Source of the DNA: Aerococcaceae bacterium zg-252
GTDB lineage: Bacteria > Bacillota > Bacilli > Lactobacillales > Aerococcaceae
DNA length: 64,000 nt
Assembly: GCA_016237705.1 (NCBI GenBank)
Contig: CP066204.1
Span: forward strand, 1,796,001 to 1,860,000
Direction of reading: 5' to 3'
Shown here: positions 56,389 through 64,000 of the stretch, piece by piece
Numbering within the stretch: position 1 is the stretch's first letter
Layout: each line of letters opens with the position of its first letter
The notes under the pieces: generated by a model
Told to the model about the DNA's origin: nothing
Seen by the model: only the letters and a program-made list of their open reading frames with translations
The model's database searches: none
Made by a program: the position numbers and the translations under genes

Positions 56389-57855
56389 TTAATCTTGTTG
56401 ATTACGTGAAATCAACACATATACAAAGCCTAATAACTCAATAAATAAAATTGGAACCATAGCCACTAATGCAATCATACCAAAACCATCAATAATTGGA
56501 TTGGCAGTTGGATTTGCGATTGAAATTCCTTGTACAAAGGCAAAAATAAACGTTCCAGTCATCGGCCCACTCGCAACGCCTCCGGAATCAAATCCCATAC
56601 CAACAAATAATTTTGGTACGAAGCGTGAAAATAAAAGGACTAAGAAATATCCTGGTAATAAAATATGCCATAATCTCAATGCTGGAATCAATACTCTTAA
56701 AATCGTAAGAGCAATCGCAACACCGACACCGACTGCAATTAATATCAGCACTAGTGTTCTTGAAATCGTCCCACCGGTCGTATCTTCAATTTGATCAATC
56801 AATACATAGACAGCTGGCTCTGCTAAAATCGCCATTACACCTAATATAAATCCAATCATAACCATTATAAACATCGAATGCTCATGAAACAATGCCATTC
56901 CTAAATGTTGTCCTATCGGCATAAAACCAGCCGAAACACCTGTTAGAAATAATACCAAACCAAACATTAAATACCCTAAACCAAACATAATATCTTTAAA
57001 TGTTTGCTTTGATTGCCGTGAAATAAAGAAGTGATATAAAACAAAAATCAACACTAAAGGTAAGGCACCTAAAATCACTTGATGAATGCTATCTCCTAAT
57101 TCACTCAATAAAACACGCATAATGGATAATTCTTTTGTCACAGGTTCTGGAAAATCCCCAGATAAATTACCTTTATTAAATACTCCCAGTAATAGCATCG
57201 CAATAATCGGTCCAATTGAAGCAATACCCACAAGACCAAAACTACGTTCTTCATCTTCACTATCATTCGAAAAAAGATCGGAAACACCTGAACTCATTGC
57301 CAATACAAAAGGCACTGTTAAAGCCCCTGTAGTAGCACCAGATGAATCAAAAGCAAAGGTAAAAATGGCTTCTTCTACAAAAAATGATACAGCAAATATT
57401 ATTAAATAACCAATCATCACAAGCCGTCGAATATCCCAATTTAAAATAATTCTCAATAAACCGACTGCTAATGCTGCTGCCACACCTAATGATACCACCA
57501 TAATGACAGTGAACTGCCTAAGTGCATTATGCGACATTTCTTGTATTTGATACCCTAATATCGTTAAAGACGGCTCTGCTATCGACACAATAAAACCAAT
57601 GAATAGTCCGCCTAATAAAATATAACTGATTTTCCCTTTTTTTGTTAACCCCTGACCTAGTAAATACCCCATTCGGCTCACACTAATATCGACGCCTAAT
57701 AAAAATATCGCTAAGCCAATTAATACTAAAAGTGCACCTAAAAAAAATAAATTTAGTTGCGTCATCGATAAGGGAACTAAAAACCAATGTATCAATAATA
57801 CTAGAATAACAATTGGTACAACAGCTATCGTCACTTCTCTTAATTTATCCTTCAA
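56389..57855 (-). CDS. DUF1538 membrane protein, two fused repeats (UmpAB-like antiporter candidate)
   Basis: A 488-aa polytopic protein with about twelve hydrophobic helices. Two homologous halves carry the same landmarks: an AEP motif in a helix (93-95 and 345-347) and a D-S-S/G-G segment (FDSSGATTG 169-177; FDSGGVASGPMTG 422-434). A charged loop (NDSEDEERS) joins the halves. DUF1538 proteins UmpA and UmpB of Halomonas act together as a Na+(Li+,K+)/H+ antiporter; here both halves are in one chain, so a cation/proton antiporter role is plausible but unproven. The start is TTG 57855, with AGGTGGAG upstream. First gene of an operon with the PII-like protein. Confidence 0.85.
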   Translation of the reverse strand: MKDKLREVTIAVVPIVILVLLIHWFLVPLSMTQLNLFFLGALLVLIGLAIFLLGVDISVSRMGYLLGQGLTKKGKISYILLGGLFIGFIVSIAEPSLTILGYQIQEMSHNALRQFTVIMVVSLGVAAALAVGLLRIILNWDIRRLVMIGYLIIFAVSFFVEEAIFTFAFDSSGATTGALTVPFVLAMSSGVSDLFSNDSEDEERSFGLVGIASIGPIIAMLLLGVFNKGNLSGDFPEPVTKELSIMRVLLSELGDSIHQVILGALPLVLIFVLYHFFISRQSKQTFKDIMFGLGYLMFGLVLFLTGVSAGFMPIGQHLGMALFHEHSMFIMVMIGFILGVMAILAEPAVYVLIDQIEDTTGGTISRTLVLILIAVGVGVAIALTILRVLIPALRLWHILLPGYFLVLLFSRFVPKLFVGMGFDSGGVASGPMTGTFIFAFVQGISIANPTANPIIDGFGMIALVAMVPILFIELLGFVYVLISRNQQD

Positions 57856-57894
57856 ATCTCATCTCCACCTCTATCTATTTTTCTTATACTATTT

Positions 57895-57923
57895 AGTATA
57901 TACAAGATAGAGTTACTGTGCAA
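57895..57923 (-). promoter_or_regulatory. Promoter of the DUF1538-PII operon
   Basis: On the minus strand TTGCAC (57918-57923), 17 bp, TATACT (57895-57900), about 40 bp ahead of the TTG start. Between it and the rpoC terminator nothing else was seen. Confidence 0.75.
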
Positions 57924-57988
57924 ATCATTCAAATTTAAACCTTTAACGATTAAAGTCAAAAAATGTTATTAGCTACTGCATAAAATTA

Positions 57989-58042
57989 CTCCTCGGTAGC
58001 GAACTGCAAAGAAAATATCTTCTACTTTTCACTACCAAGGAG
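57989..58042 (-). terminator. Terminator of rpoBC
   Basis: CTCCTCGGTAG / CTACCAAGGAG (57989-57999 with 58032-58042), an 11-bp stem with one G.U pair. On the minus strand TAATTTTAT follows. The 61 nt between rpoC stop and the stem are featureless. Confidence 0.75.
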
Positions 58043-58103
58043 CTTTGTGCATTTCATCAATAAAAGTTAGAAATCAACCAATATCGATTCTTTCTTTTTC
58101 AAC

Positions 58104-61100
58104 TTATACAGTTGGTGTTTCTACTTCTGTTTCCGTTTCAAAAGCAGTCATGTCACTTGCTAATACCGTATCGACTGGCACTTCAAGATTTGACTTAATT
58201 TTACGATATCTCGCCATACCTGTACCAGCAGGAATTAATTTACCAATTGTAACATTTTCTTTCAATCCTAATAGGACATCTTTCTTACCACGAATCGCTG
58301 CATCTGTTAAGACACGTGTTGTTTCTTGGAATGAAGCGGCTGAAATGAATGATTTCGTTTCTAACGCTGCTTTCGTAATACCTAATAACACTGGACGAGC
58401 AGTCGCTGGCACTTCACCTGCTTTAATTGCTTCAACGTTCGCTTGTGTAAAGTCAGCAATATCCATTAAAGCACCTGGTAAAATATTTGTTGACGCAGGA
58501 TCCATAACACGTACTTTACGTAACATTTGACGAACCATAACCTCAACGTGTTTATCACCGATTTCTACCCCTTGTCCACGGTAAACAGATTGAACTTCAC
58601 GTAATAAGTATTTCTCAACTGTAATCACATCAGTTACACGTAATAATTCTTTCGGATCAATTGACCCTTCTGTTAATGCTTGTCCACGTTCTACTTGGTC
58701 ACCCTCTTTGACTTTCAAGCGTGATTGGTAAGGCACATTGTATTTACGCGTATCGTTGACACCAACGATTGTAATATCTTTAGAACGGTCATTCGCTTTT
58801 TCTTCGATTGATTCAACCACACCGGATACTTCAGTAATTGTCGCACGACCTTTTGGATTACGTGCTTCAAAAATCTCTTGAATACGTGGTAAACCTTGAG
58901 TAATATCGCCACCGCCGGCAACCCCACCCGTATGGAATGTACGCATTGTTAACTGAGTACCTGGTTCACCGATAGATTGAGCTGCAATTGTACCAACAGC
59001 TTCACCAACTTCAACTTCCATACCAGTCGCTAAGTTACGTCCGTAGCAGTGTTTACATACACCATGTTTTGTATCACATGTAAAGACTGAACGAATCGTT
59101 ACCGTTTCAACACCAGCTGCTACAATCTCAGCTGCTTTATCTTCTGTAATCAATTGATCTGCACCGATAATTACTTCACCTGATTGTGGGTGACGAACCG
59201 TTTTTTGAGTATAACGACCAATTAATCGTTCTTCTAATGATTCAATCACGCTATTGCCGTCTGCAATTTCAGTGATTTCAATCCCTTTATCAGTTCCACA
59301 GTCATCTTCACGAATAATGACATCTTGTGCCACATCAACTAAACGACGTGTTAAGTAACCTGAATCGGCTGTTTTTAAGGCCGTATCTGTCATACCTTTA
59401 CGAGCACCGTGAGTAGAGATAAACATCTCTAAGACAGATAATCCCTCACGGAAGTTTGATGTAATCGGCAACTCGATAATCTTACCACTTGGGGCAGCCA
59501 TGTTACCACGCATACCAGCTAATTGGGTAAAGTTTGAAATGTTACCACGGGCACCTGAATCCGACATCATATGAATTGGGTTCAAGCGTGGTAATGAGTT
59601 TTTCAGATCTTCTTGAACTTTATCTTTAGCTTGTTCCCATGTACGAATAACACTTTCATAACGCTCGTCTTCCGTAATTAAACCACGACGATATTGTTTT
59701 GTAATGTTATCAACACGTTTATGTGCTTCTTCTAAAATACCAGCTTTCGATTCTAAACGTAATACATCGGCAACCCCAACTGTAATACCAGCACGAGTTG
59801 AATATTTGTAACCTAAGTTTTTCAACTTATCTAACATGACTGATGTTTCTGTAATATGGAATCGTTTGAAGACCTCTGCGATAATATTACCAAAGTCTTT
59901 TTTCTTAAATGGTGGCACCATATCCATTGCTGCAATCGCTGCTTTTACATCAGTACCTGGTTCTAAGAAATATTTATCTGGTGTTTGAACCGTTAAGTTT
60001 TCATTTGTCGGCTCATTCAAGTAAGGGAATTCTAATGGCATAATTTCGTTGAATAATAATTTACCAACTGTCGTTACCATTAAACGTGATTTTTGCCATT
60101 CAGTAAATGGTTTGCCGGCTAATGCTTTAGCTGGAATCGCCACACGTGTATGTAAATGTGCATAACCACTTTGGTAAGCAATTTCAGCTTCCCCAACACT
60201 ACTTAATACTAATCCCTCTCCAACACGTCCAGGCTCTTCTAATGTTAAGTAATAGTTACCTAAGACCATATCTTGTGACGGTGTAACAACTGGTTTACCG
60301 TCTTTAGGGTTCAAGATGTTTTGTGCTGCTAACATTAATAAACGAGCTTCAGCTTGTGCTTCTTCTGACAATGGTACGTGAACGGCCATTTGGTCCCCGT
60401 CGAAGTCGGCGTTGAAAGCCTCACATACTAATGGGTGCAAACGAATCGCACGTCCCTCTACTAAAGTCGGCTCAAATGCTTGAATACCTAAACGGTGCAA
60501 AGTAGGTGCTCGGTTAAGTAATACTGGGTGCTCACGAATTACTTCTTCAATTACTGGCCAAATCGCATCATCTTGTGTTTCAATCATACGTTTAGCATTT
60601 TTAATATTCGCTGCGATTTCTCGCTCAACTAATTCTTTCATCACAAATGGCTTGAATAATTCAATCGCCATTTCTTTTGGTAAACCACATTGGTACATTT
60701 TTAAGTTTGGACCTACGACGATTACTGAACGTCCAGAGTAGTCAACACGTTTACCTAATAAGTTTTGACGGAAACGACCTTGTTTTCCTTTCAACATGTG
60801 TGACAATGATTTCAATGGACGGTTTCCTGGTCCAGTTACTGCTCGACCACGACGACCATTATCAATTAGCGCATCGACCGCTTCTTGTAACATACGTTTT
60901 TCGTTTTGAACAATAATGCTTGGTGCACCTAAGTCCAATAAACGTTTTAAACGGTTATTACGGTTGATAACACGACGGTATAAATCATTTAAGTCACTTG
61001 TCGCAAAACGTCCACCCTCTAATTGAACCATTGGACGAATATCCGGTGGAATAACTGGTAAAACATCCATTACCATCCAAGACGGTTTGTTTCCAGATTC

Positions 61101-61751
61101 TCTAAATGCATCTAAAATATCTAAACGGCGAATTGCACGTGTTCTCTTTTGACCAGTCGCTGTTTTTAAAATTTCTTTCAATTCAGCAACTTCTTTTTCT
61201 AAATCAACAGCTTCTAACAATTCTTTAATGGCTTCTGCACCCATTTTTGCATAGAAACGATCGCCGTACTCACGTTTTTTCTCACGATATTCTGCTTCTG
61301 TCAATAATGATTTTTTTTCTAATGGTGTATCACCTGCATCAATTACAATATAAGAGGCAAAATAGATTACTTCTTCTAAATAACGTGGGCTAACATCTAA
61401 TACCAAACCCATACGACTTGGAATTCCTTTGAAATACCAAACATGTGTCACAGGTGCAGCTAATTCAATATGTCCCATACGTTCACGACGCACTTTTGCT
61501 TTCGTTACTTCAACACCACAGCGATCACAAACACGACCTTTATAGCGAACTCGTTTTAATTTACCACAACTACATTCCCAATCTTTTGTTGGTCCGAAAA
61601 TTCTTTCACAGAACAAACCGTCACGTTCCGGCTTTAATGTACGATAGTTAATGGTTTCCGGTTTTTTTACTTCACCATACGACCAACTACGAATTTTTTC
61701 CGCAGACGCTAATCCGATTTGCATTGCTTCAAAATTATTAACATCGATCAA
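58104..61751 (-). CDS. rpoC: RNA polymerase beta' subunit
   Basis: A 1215-aa catalytic subunit. Seen: the N-terminal zinc site ([20 protein letters not shown]), the active-site [12 protein letters not shown], the bridge-helix/trigger-loop region [18 protein letters not shown] and [20 protein letters not shown], and a second zinc site [13 protein letters not shown]. The C-terminus ends in a Thr/Glu-rich tail. It is separated from rpoB by 177 bp that hold a full hairpin-repeat copy; GGAGGTAGGCC is the ribosome site. Confidence 0.98.
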   Translation of the reverse strand: MIDVNNFEAMQIGLASAEKIRSWSYGEVKKPETINYRTLKPERDGLFCERIFGPTKDWECSCGKLKRVRYKGRVCDRCGVEVTKAKVRRERMGHIELAAPVTHVWYFKGIPSRMGLVLDVSPRYLEEVIYFASYIVIDAGDTPLEKKSLLTEAEYREKKREYGDRFYAKMGAEAIKELLEAVDLEKEVAELKEILKTATGQKRTRAIRRLDILDAFRESGNKPSWMVMDVLPVIPPDIRPMVQLEGGRFATSDLNDLYRRVINRNNRLKRLLDLGAPSIIVQNEKRMLQEAVDALIDNGRRGRAVTGPGNRPLKSLSHMLKGKQGRFRQNLLGKRVDYSGRSVIVVGPNLKMYQCGLPKEMAIELFKPFVMKELVEREIAANIKNAKRMIETQDDAIWPVIEEVIREHPVLLNRAPTLHRLGIQAFEPTLVEGRAIRLHPLVCEAFNADFDGDQMAVHVPLSEEAQAEARLLMLAAQNILNPKDGKPVVTPSQDMVLGNYYLTLEEPGRVGEGLVLSSVGEAEIAYQSGYAHLHTRVAIPAKALAGKPFTEWQKSRLMVTTVGKLLFNEIMPLEFPYLNEPTNENLTVQTPDKYFLEPGTDVKAAIAAMDMVPPFKKKDFGNIIAEVFKRFHITETSVMLDKLKNLGYKYSTRAGITVGVADVLRLESKAGILEEAHKRVDNITKQYRRGLITEDERYESVIRTWEQAKDKVQEDLKNSLPRLNPIHMMSDSGARGNISNFTQLAGMRGNMAAPSGKIIELPITSNFREGLSVLEMFISTHGARKGMTDTALKTADSGYLTRRLVDVAQDVIIREDDCGTDKGIEITEIADGNSVIESLEERLIGRYTQKTVRHPQSGEVIIGADQLITEDKAAEIVAAGVETVTIRSVFTCDTKHGVCKHCYGRNLATGMEVEVGEAVGTIAAQSIGEPGTQLTMRTFHTGGVAGGGDITQGLPRIQEIFEARNPKGRATITEVSGVVESIEEKANDRSKDITIVGVNDTRKYNVPYQSRLKVKEGDQVERGQALTEGSIDPKELLRVTDVITVEKYLLREVQSVYRGQGVEIGDKHVEVMVRQMLRKVRVMDPASTNILPGALMDIADFTQANVEAIKAGEVPATARPVLLGITKAALETKSFISAASFQETTRVLTDAAIRGKKDVLLGLKENVTIGKLIPAGTGMARYRKIKSNLEVPVDTVLASDMTAFETETEVETPTV

Positions 61752-61810
61752 GGGGCCTACCTCCTTTTATTTTTCAGAGTGCCTATAACTCTTCTGGCTC
61801 CAAGGCTTTT

Positions 61811-61923
61811 ATTTTGGTTCGCTCGGATTGGCTTGACCTCCACTTCGTAAAACCTCTCTGTGCGCTTTTCGCACGCCGACGTTTTACTCCAGTGGTTCAA
61901 GCCAGTACATCCTCGCTCTCACC
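61811..61923 (-). repeat. Hairpin repeat copy in the rpoB-rpoC gap
   Basis: About 113 bp. The stem is GGCTTGA / TCAAGCC, then CCACT / AGTGG, then GTAAAAC / GTTTTAC, with tip GTGCG-ctttt-CGCAC: four consecutive paired segments. Orientation and ends (AGTGAGAGCGAGG ... GAGCGAACC) match the other copies. Confidence 0.85.
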
Positions 61924-61928
61924 ATGCA

Positions 61929-64000
61929 TTATTCTTCAATTAAGTCTTCTAAGATTTCTTCTTCCTCAACTTCGTCTTCGTCATCTGAAATTAAATCTTC
62001 AAAATCACTCTCATCGATTAATTCTTCATCTAAACTTGATTCTGATTGTTTTTGTTCTTGACGATATTGATCCAAAGCATTGTAGTTTACTACATCATCG
62101 TCATCGTCATCATCACGTAATTCAATTTCTTCGTCATTAGCATCTAAGACTTTCAAATCTAATCCCAATGCTTGTAATTCTTTTACAAGAACTCGGAATG
62201 ATTCTGGGACACCAGGACGTGGAATTGGTTGACCTTTTACAATCGCTTCATATGTTTTCACACGACCAACAACGTCATCTGATTTATAAGTCAAGATTTC
62301 TTGTAAGGTATATGCTGCACCATAAGCTTCTAATGCCCAAACCTCCATCTCACCAAAACGTTGTCCACCAAATTGAGCTTTACCACCCAATGGTTGTTGC
62401 GTTACTAATGAGTAAGGTCCTGTTGAACGAGCATGTAATTTATCATCGACCATGTGGGCTAATTTAATCATGTACATAACTCCAACCGATACTTTACGGT
62501 CAAATGGTTCACCAGTACGTCCGTCATAAAGCGTTGTTTTCGCATCTGTTTCCATTCCAGCTTCTTTAACAGTTGCCCAAACATCTTCTTCTGTTGCACC
62601 GTCAAATACTGGTGTAGCAATTTTAATACCTAATTGACGAGCTGCCATACCTAAGTGTAATTCTAATACTTGTCCGATGTTCATACGAGATGGTACCCCT
62701 AATGGGTTTAGCATGATGTCAATCGGTGTTCCGTCAGGCATGAATGGCATATCTTCTTCCGGCATAATTAAAGAGACAACCCCTTTATTACCGTGACGAC
62801 CGGCCATTTTATCTCCTTCATTGATTTTACGTTTTTGAACAATGTAAACACGAACTAACATATTAACACCTGGTGATAACTCATCGCCATTTTCACGAGT
62901 AAAGATTTTCACATCGTGGACAATACCACCACCACCGTGTGGAACTCGTAACGATGTATCACGCACTTCACGAGCTTTTTCACCGAAGATTGCGTGTAAT
63001 AAACGTTCTTCAGCTGATAATTCTGTTACCCCTTTCGGTGTCACTTTACCAACTAAGATGTCGCCGTCTTTTACTTCAGCACCGATTGAAATAATACCAT
63101 TTTTATCTAAGTATTTTAGTGCATCTTCCCCAACATTTGGAATTTCACGTGTGATTTCTTCAGGTCCTAATTTAGTATCACGAGCTTCTGATTCATATTC
63201 TTCAATATGGATAGATGTATACACATCATCTTTTACCAAACGCTCTGACATAATAATCGCATCTTCGTAGTTGTAACCGTCCCAAGTCATGAACGCAACT
63301 AATGGGTTTTGTCCTAATGCCATTTCCCCATTTTGCATTGACGGACCGTCTGCTAAAATTTCGCCAGCTTCAACTTTGTCACCTAATTGGACAATTGGAC
63401 GCTGATTATAACATGTACCAGCATTTGAACGAGCAAATTTAGTTAAACGGTACTCATCTGTTGAGCCGTCTGCTACTTTCACTTTGACACGATTTGCATC
63501 TACATAAACGACTTCACCGTCACGTTTACACAATAAGGCTGCTCCAGAGTCATGTGCTGCTTTATATTCCATACCCGTACCAATTAATGGTGAAACTGGG
63601 TTAATCAATGGCACAGCTTGACGTTGCATGTTCGCACCCATTAACGCACGGTTCGAGTCATCGTTTTCTAAGAACGGAATCGATGCAGTCGCTACGGCAA
63701 CTACTTGTTTCGGTGAAACGTCCATGAAATCAACTTGACTTACTGGCACTTCAATATTTTCAGATGTTGCACGTGCCATTACCATGTCATTAACAAACGT
63801 TCCGTCTTCATTTAATAAAGAGTTTGCTTGTGCCACAACATATAAATCTTCTTCATCCGCAGTTAAATAAACTGTTTCATTCGTTACACTGCGTGTTTCT
63901 TTATTCACTTTACGGTATGGTGTTTCGATAAAACCATATTGGTTAATTTTCGCATAAGAAGATAAACTGTTAATCAACCCAATGTTTGGTCCCTCTGGCG
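61929..64000 (-). CDS. rpoB: RNA polymerase beta subunit, C-terminal part
   Basis: The last about 690 residues of the beta subunit; the frame is open at the window end, reading [16 protein letters not shown], the canonical block after the rifampicin-pocket region. Seen: [76 protein letters not shown]. The protein ends with an unusually long acidic tail: an Asp run after EEIELR, then a Gln/Ser/Glu stretch and an Asp/Glu-rich end, about 65 residues in all. The gene is partial; the 5' half lies outside the window. Confidence 0.98.
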   Translation of the reverse strand, partial: PEGPNIGLINSLSSYAKINQYGFIETPYRKVNKETRSVTNETVYLTADEEDLYVVAQANSLLNEDGTFVNDMVMARATSENIEVPVSQVDFMDVSPKQVVAVATASIPFLENDDSNRALMGANMQRQAVPLINPVSPLIGTGMEYKAAHDSGAALLCKRDGEVVYVDANRVKVKVADGSTDEYRLTKFARSNAGTCYNQRPIVQLGDKVEAGEILADGPSMQNGEMALGQNPLVAFMTWDGYNYEDAIIMSERLVKDDVYTSIHIEEYESEARDTKLGPEEITREIPNVGEDALKYLDKNGIISIGAEVKDGDILVGKVTPKGVTELSAEERLLHAIFGEKAREVRDTSLRVPHGGGGIVHDVKIFTRENGDELSPGVNMLVRVYIVQKRKINEGDKMAGRHGNKGVVSLIMPEEDMPFMPDGTPIDIMLNPLGVPSRMNIGQVLELHLGMAARQLGIKIATPVFDGATEEDVWATVKEAGMETDAKTTLYDGRTGEPFDRKVSVGVMYMIKLAHMVDDKLHARSTGPYSLVTQQPLGGKAQFGGQRFGEMEVWALEAYGAAYTLQEILTYKSDDVVGRVKTYEAIVKGQPIPRPGVPESFRVLVKELQALGLDLKVLDANDEEIELRDDDDDDDVVNYNALDQYRQEQKQSESSLDEELIDESDFEDLISDDEDEVEEEEILEDLIEE

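Noticed and set aside
57086-57409. Plus-strand frame of 107 codons inside the DUF1538 gene
   Set aside because: Shadow frame; the minus-strand frame has helices and repeats typical of its family and a promoter.

Overview
The window is AT-rich DNA from a Gram-positive, fermentative member of the Bacillota, most likely order Lactobacillales (an Aerococcaceae/Carnobacteriaceae-like organism; genus not assignable from the sequence alone). The reasons are strong AGGAGG-type ribosome binding sites, a cggR-gapA-pgk-tpiA-gpmI-eno operon, RNA polymerase delta (rpoE), the whiA-yvcK-rapZ cluster, CIRCE and CtsR heat-shock operators, a T-box leader, Rex, pyruvate formate-lyase, and no respiratory genes. 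No mobile element, prophage, CRISPR array, rRNA or tRNA was seen. Most of the window is core genome.

Layout. 1-3.7 kb (+): the 3' part of pflB, then a DUF2975 / small HTH / DUF4153-like membrane cassette behind a 47-bp near-perfect palindrome. 3.7-12 kb (-): a LOG-family gene and the complete glycolytic operon with its CggR regulator. 12-20 kb (-): clpP with a CtsR box, then a six-gene operon of a carbohydrate/phospho-compound ABC transporter, a cytoplasmic 5'-nucleotidase-like phosphoesterase and a beta-CASP metallohydrolase. 20-26.6 kb: groESL (CIRCE plus CtsR-like site), an iron alcohol dehydrogenase with a Rex-like operator, a divergent AraC regulator, rex, and a class A beta-lactamase-fold serine hydrolase. 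26.8-40 kb (mostly -): recA, galU, a PcsB/SagA-like NlpC/P60 hydrolase, tyrS with a small upstream ORF, a flavodoxin-fold reductase, a surface coiled-coil protein, a two-component system, a small SSB (+), and whiA-yvcK-rapZ. 40-48 kb: ABC-F ATPase (+), fba, rpoE, DUF1934 gene, lipL-like gene and HD phosphohydrolase (+), and a PfkB sugar kinase. 48-55 kb: GNAT protein, metNIQQ under a Met T-box, a PLP aminotransferase plus tautomerase (+), and prepilin peptidase (+). 55-64 kb (-): a PII-like/DUF1538 pair, rpoC and the 3' part of rpoB.

The least ordinary observations are these. (1) A 333-aa protein seems to hold three consecutive PII-like (GlnB-fold) repeats in one chain, a covalent pseudo-trimer, and is encoded 15 nt after a double-DUF1538 membrane transporter. 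(2) A family of dispersed, transcribed hairpin elements of about 40-115 bp lies between a stop codon and the next Shine-Dalgarno (DUF2975/HTH, groES/groEL twice, rpoB/rpoC, metI/metQ), in the adh leader and after eno. Their base pairs change in a compensatory way between copies. (3) All three ABC-transporter substrate-binding proteins lack a lipobox cysteine and instead carry AxA signal peptidase I type leaders. (4) GalU has Gly in place of the invariant GTR arginine. (5) The nucleotidase/beta-CASP/ABC operon looks like an uptake and catabolic unit for an unidentified phosphorylated compound.

The genes point to homolactic/mixed-acid fermentation (glycolysis, PFL, Rex-linked alcohol dehydrogenase) with classical stress and amino-acid-responsive control.
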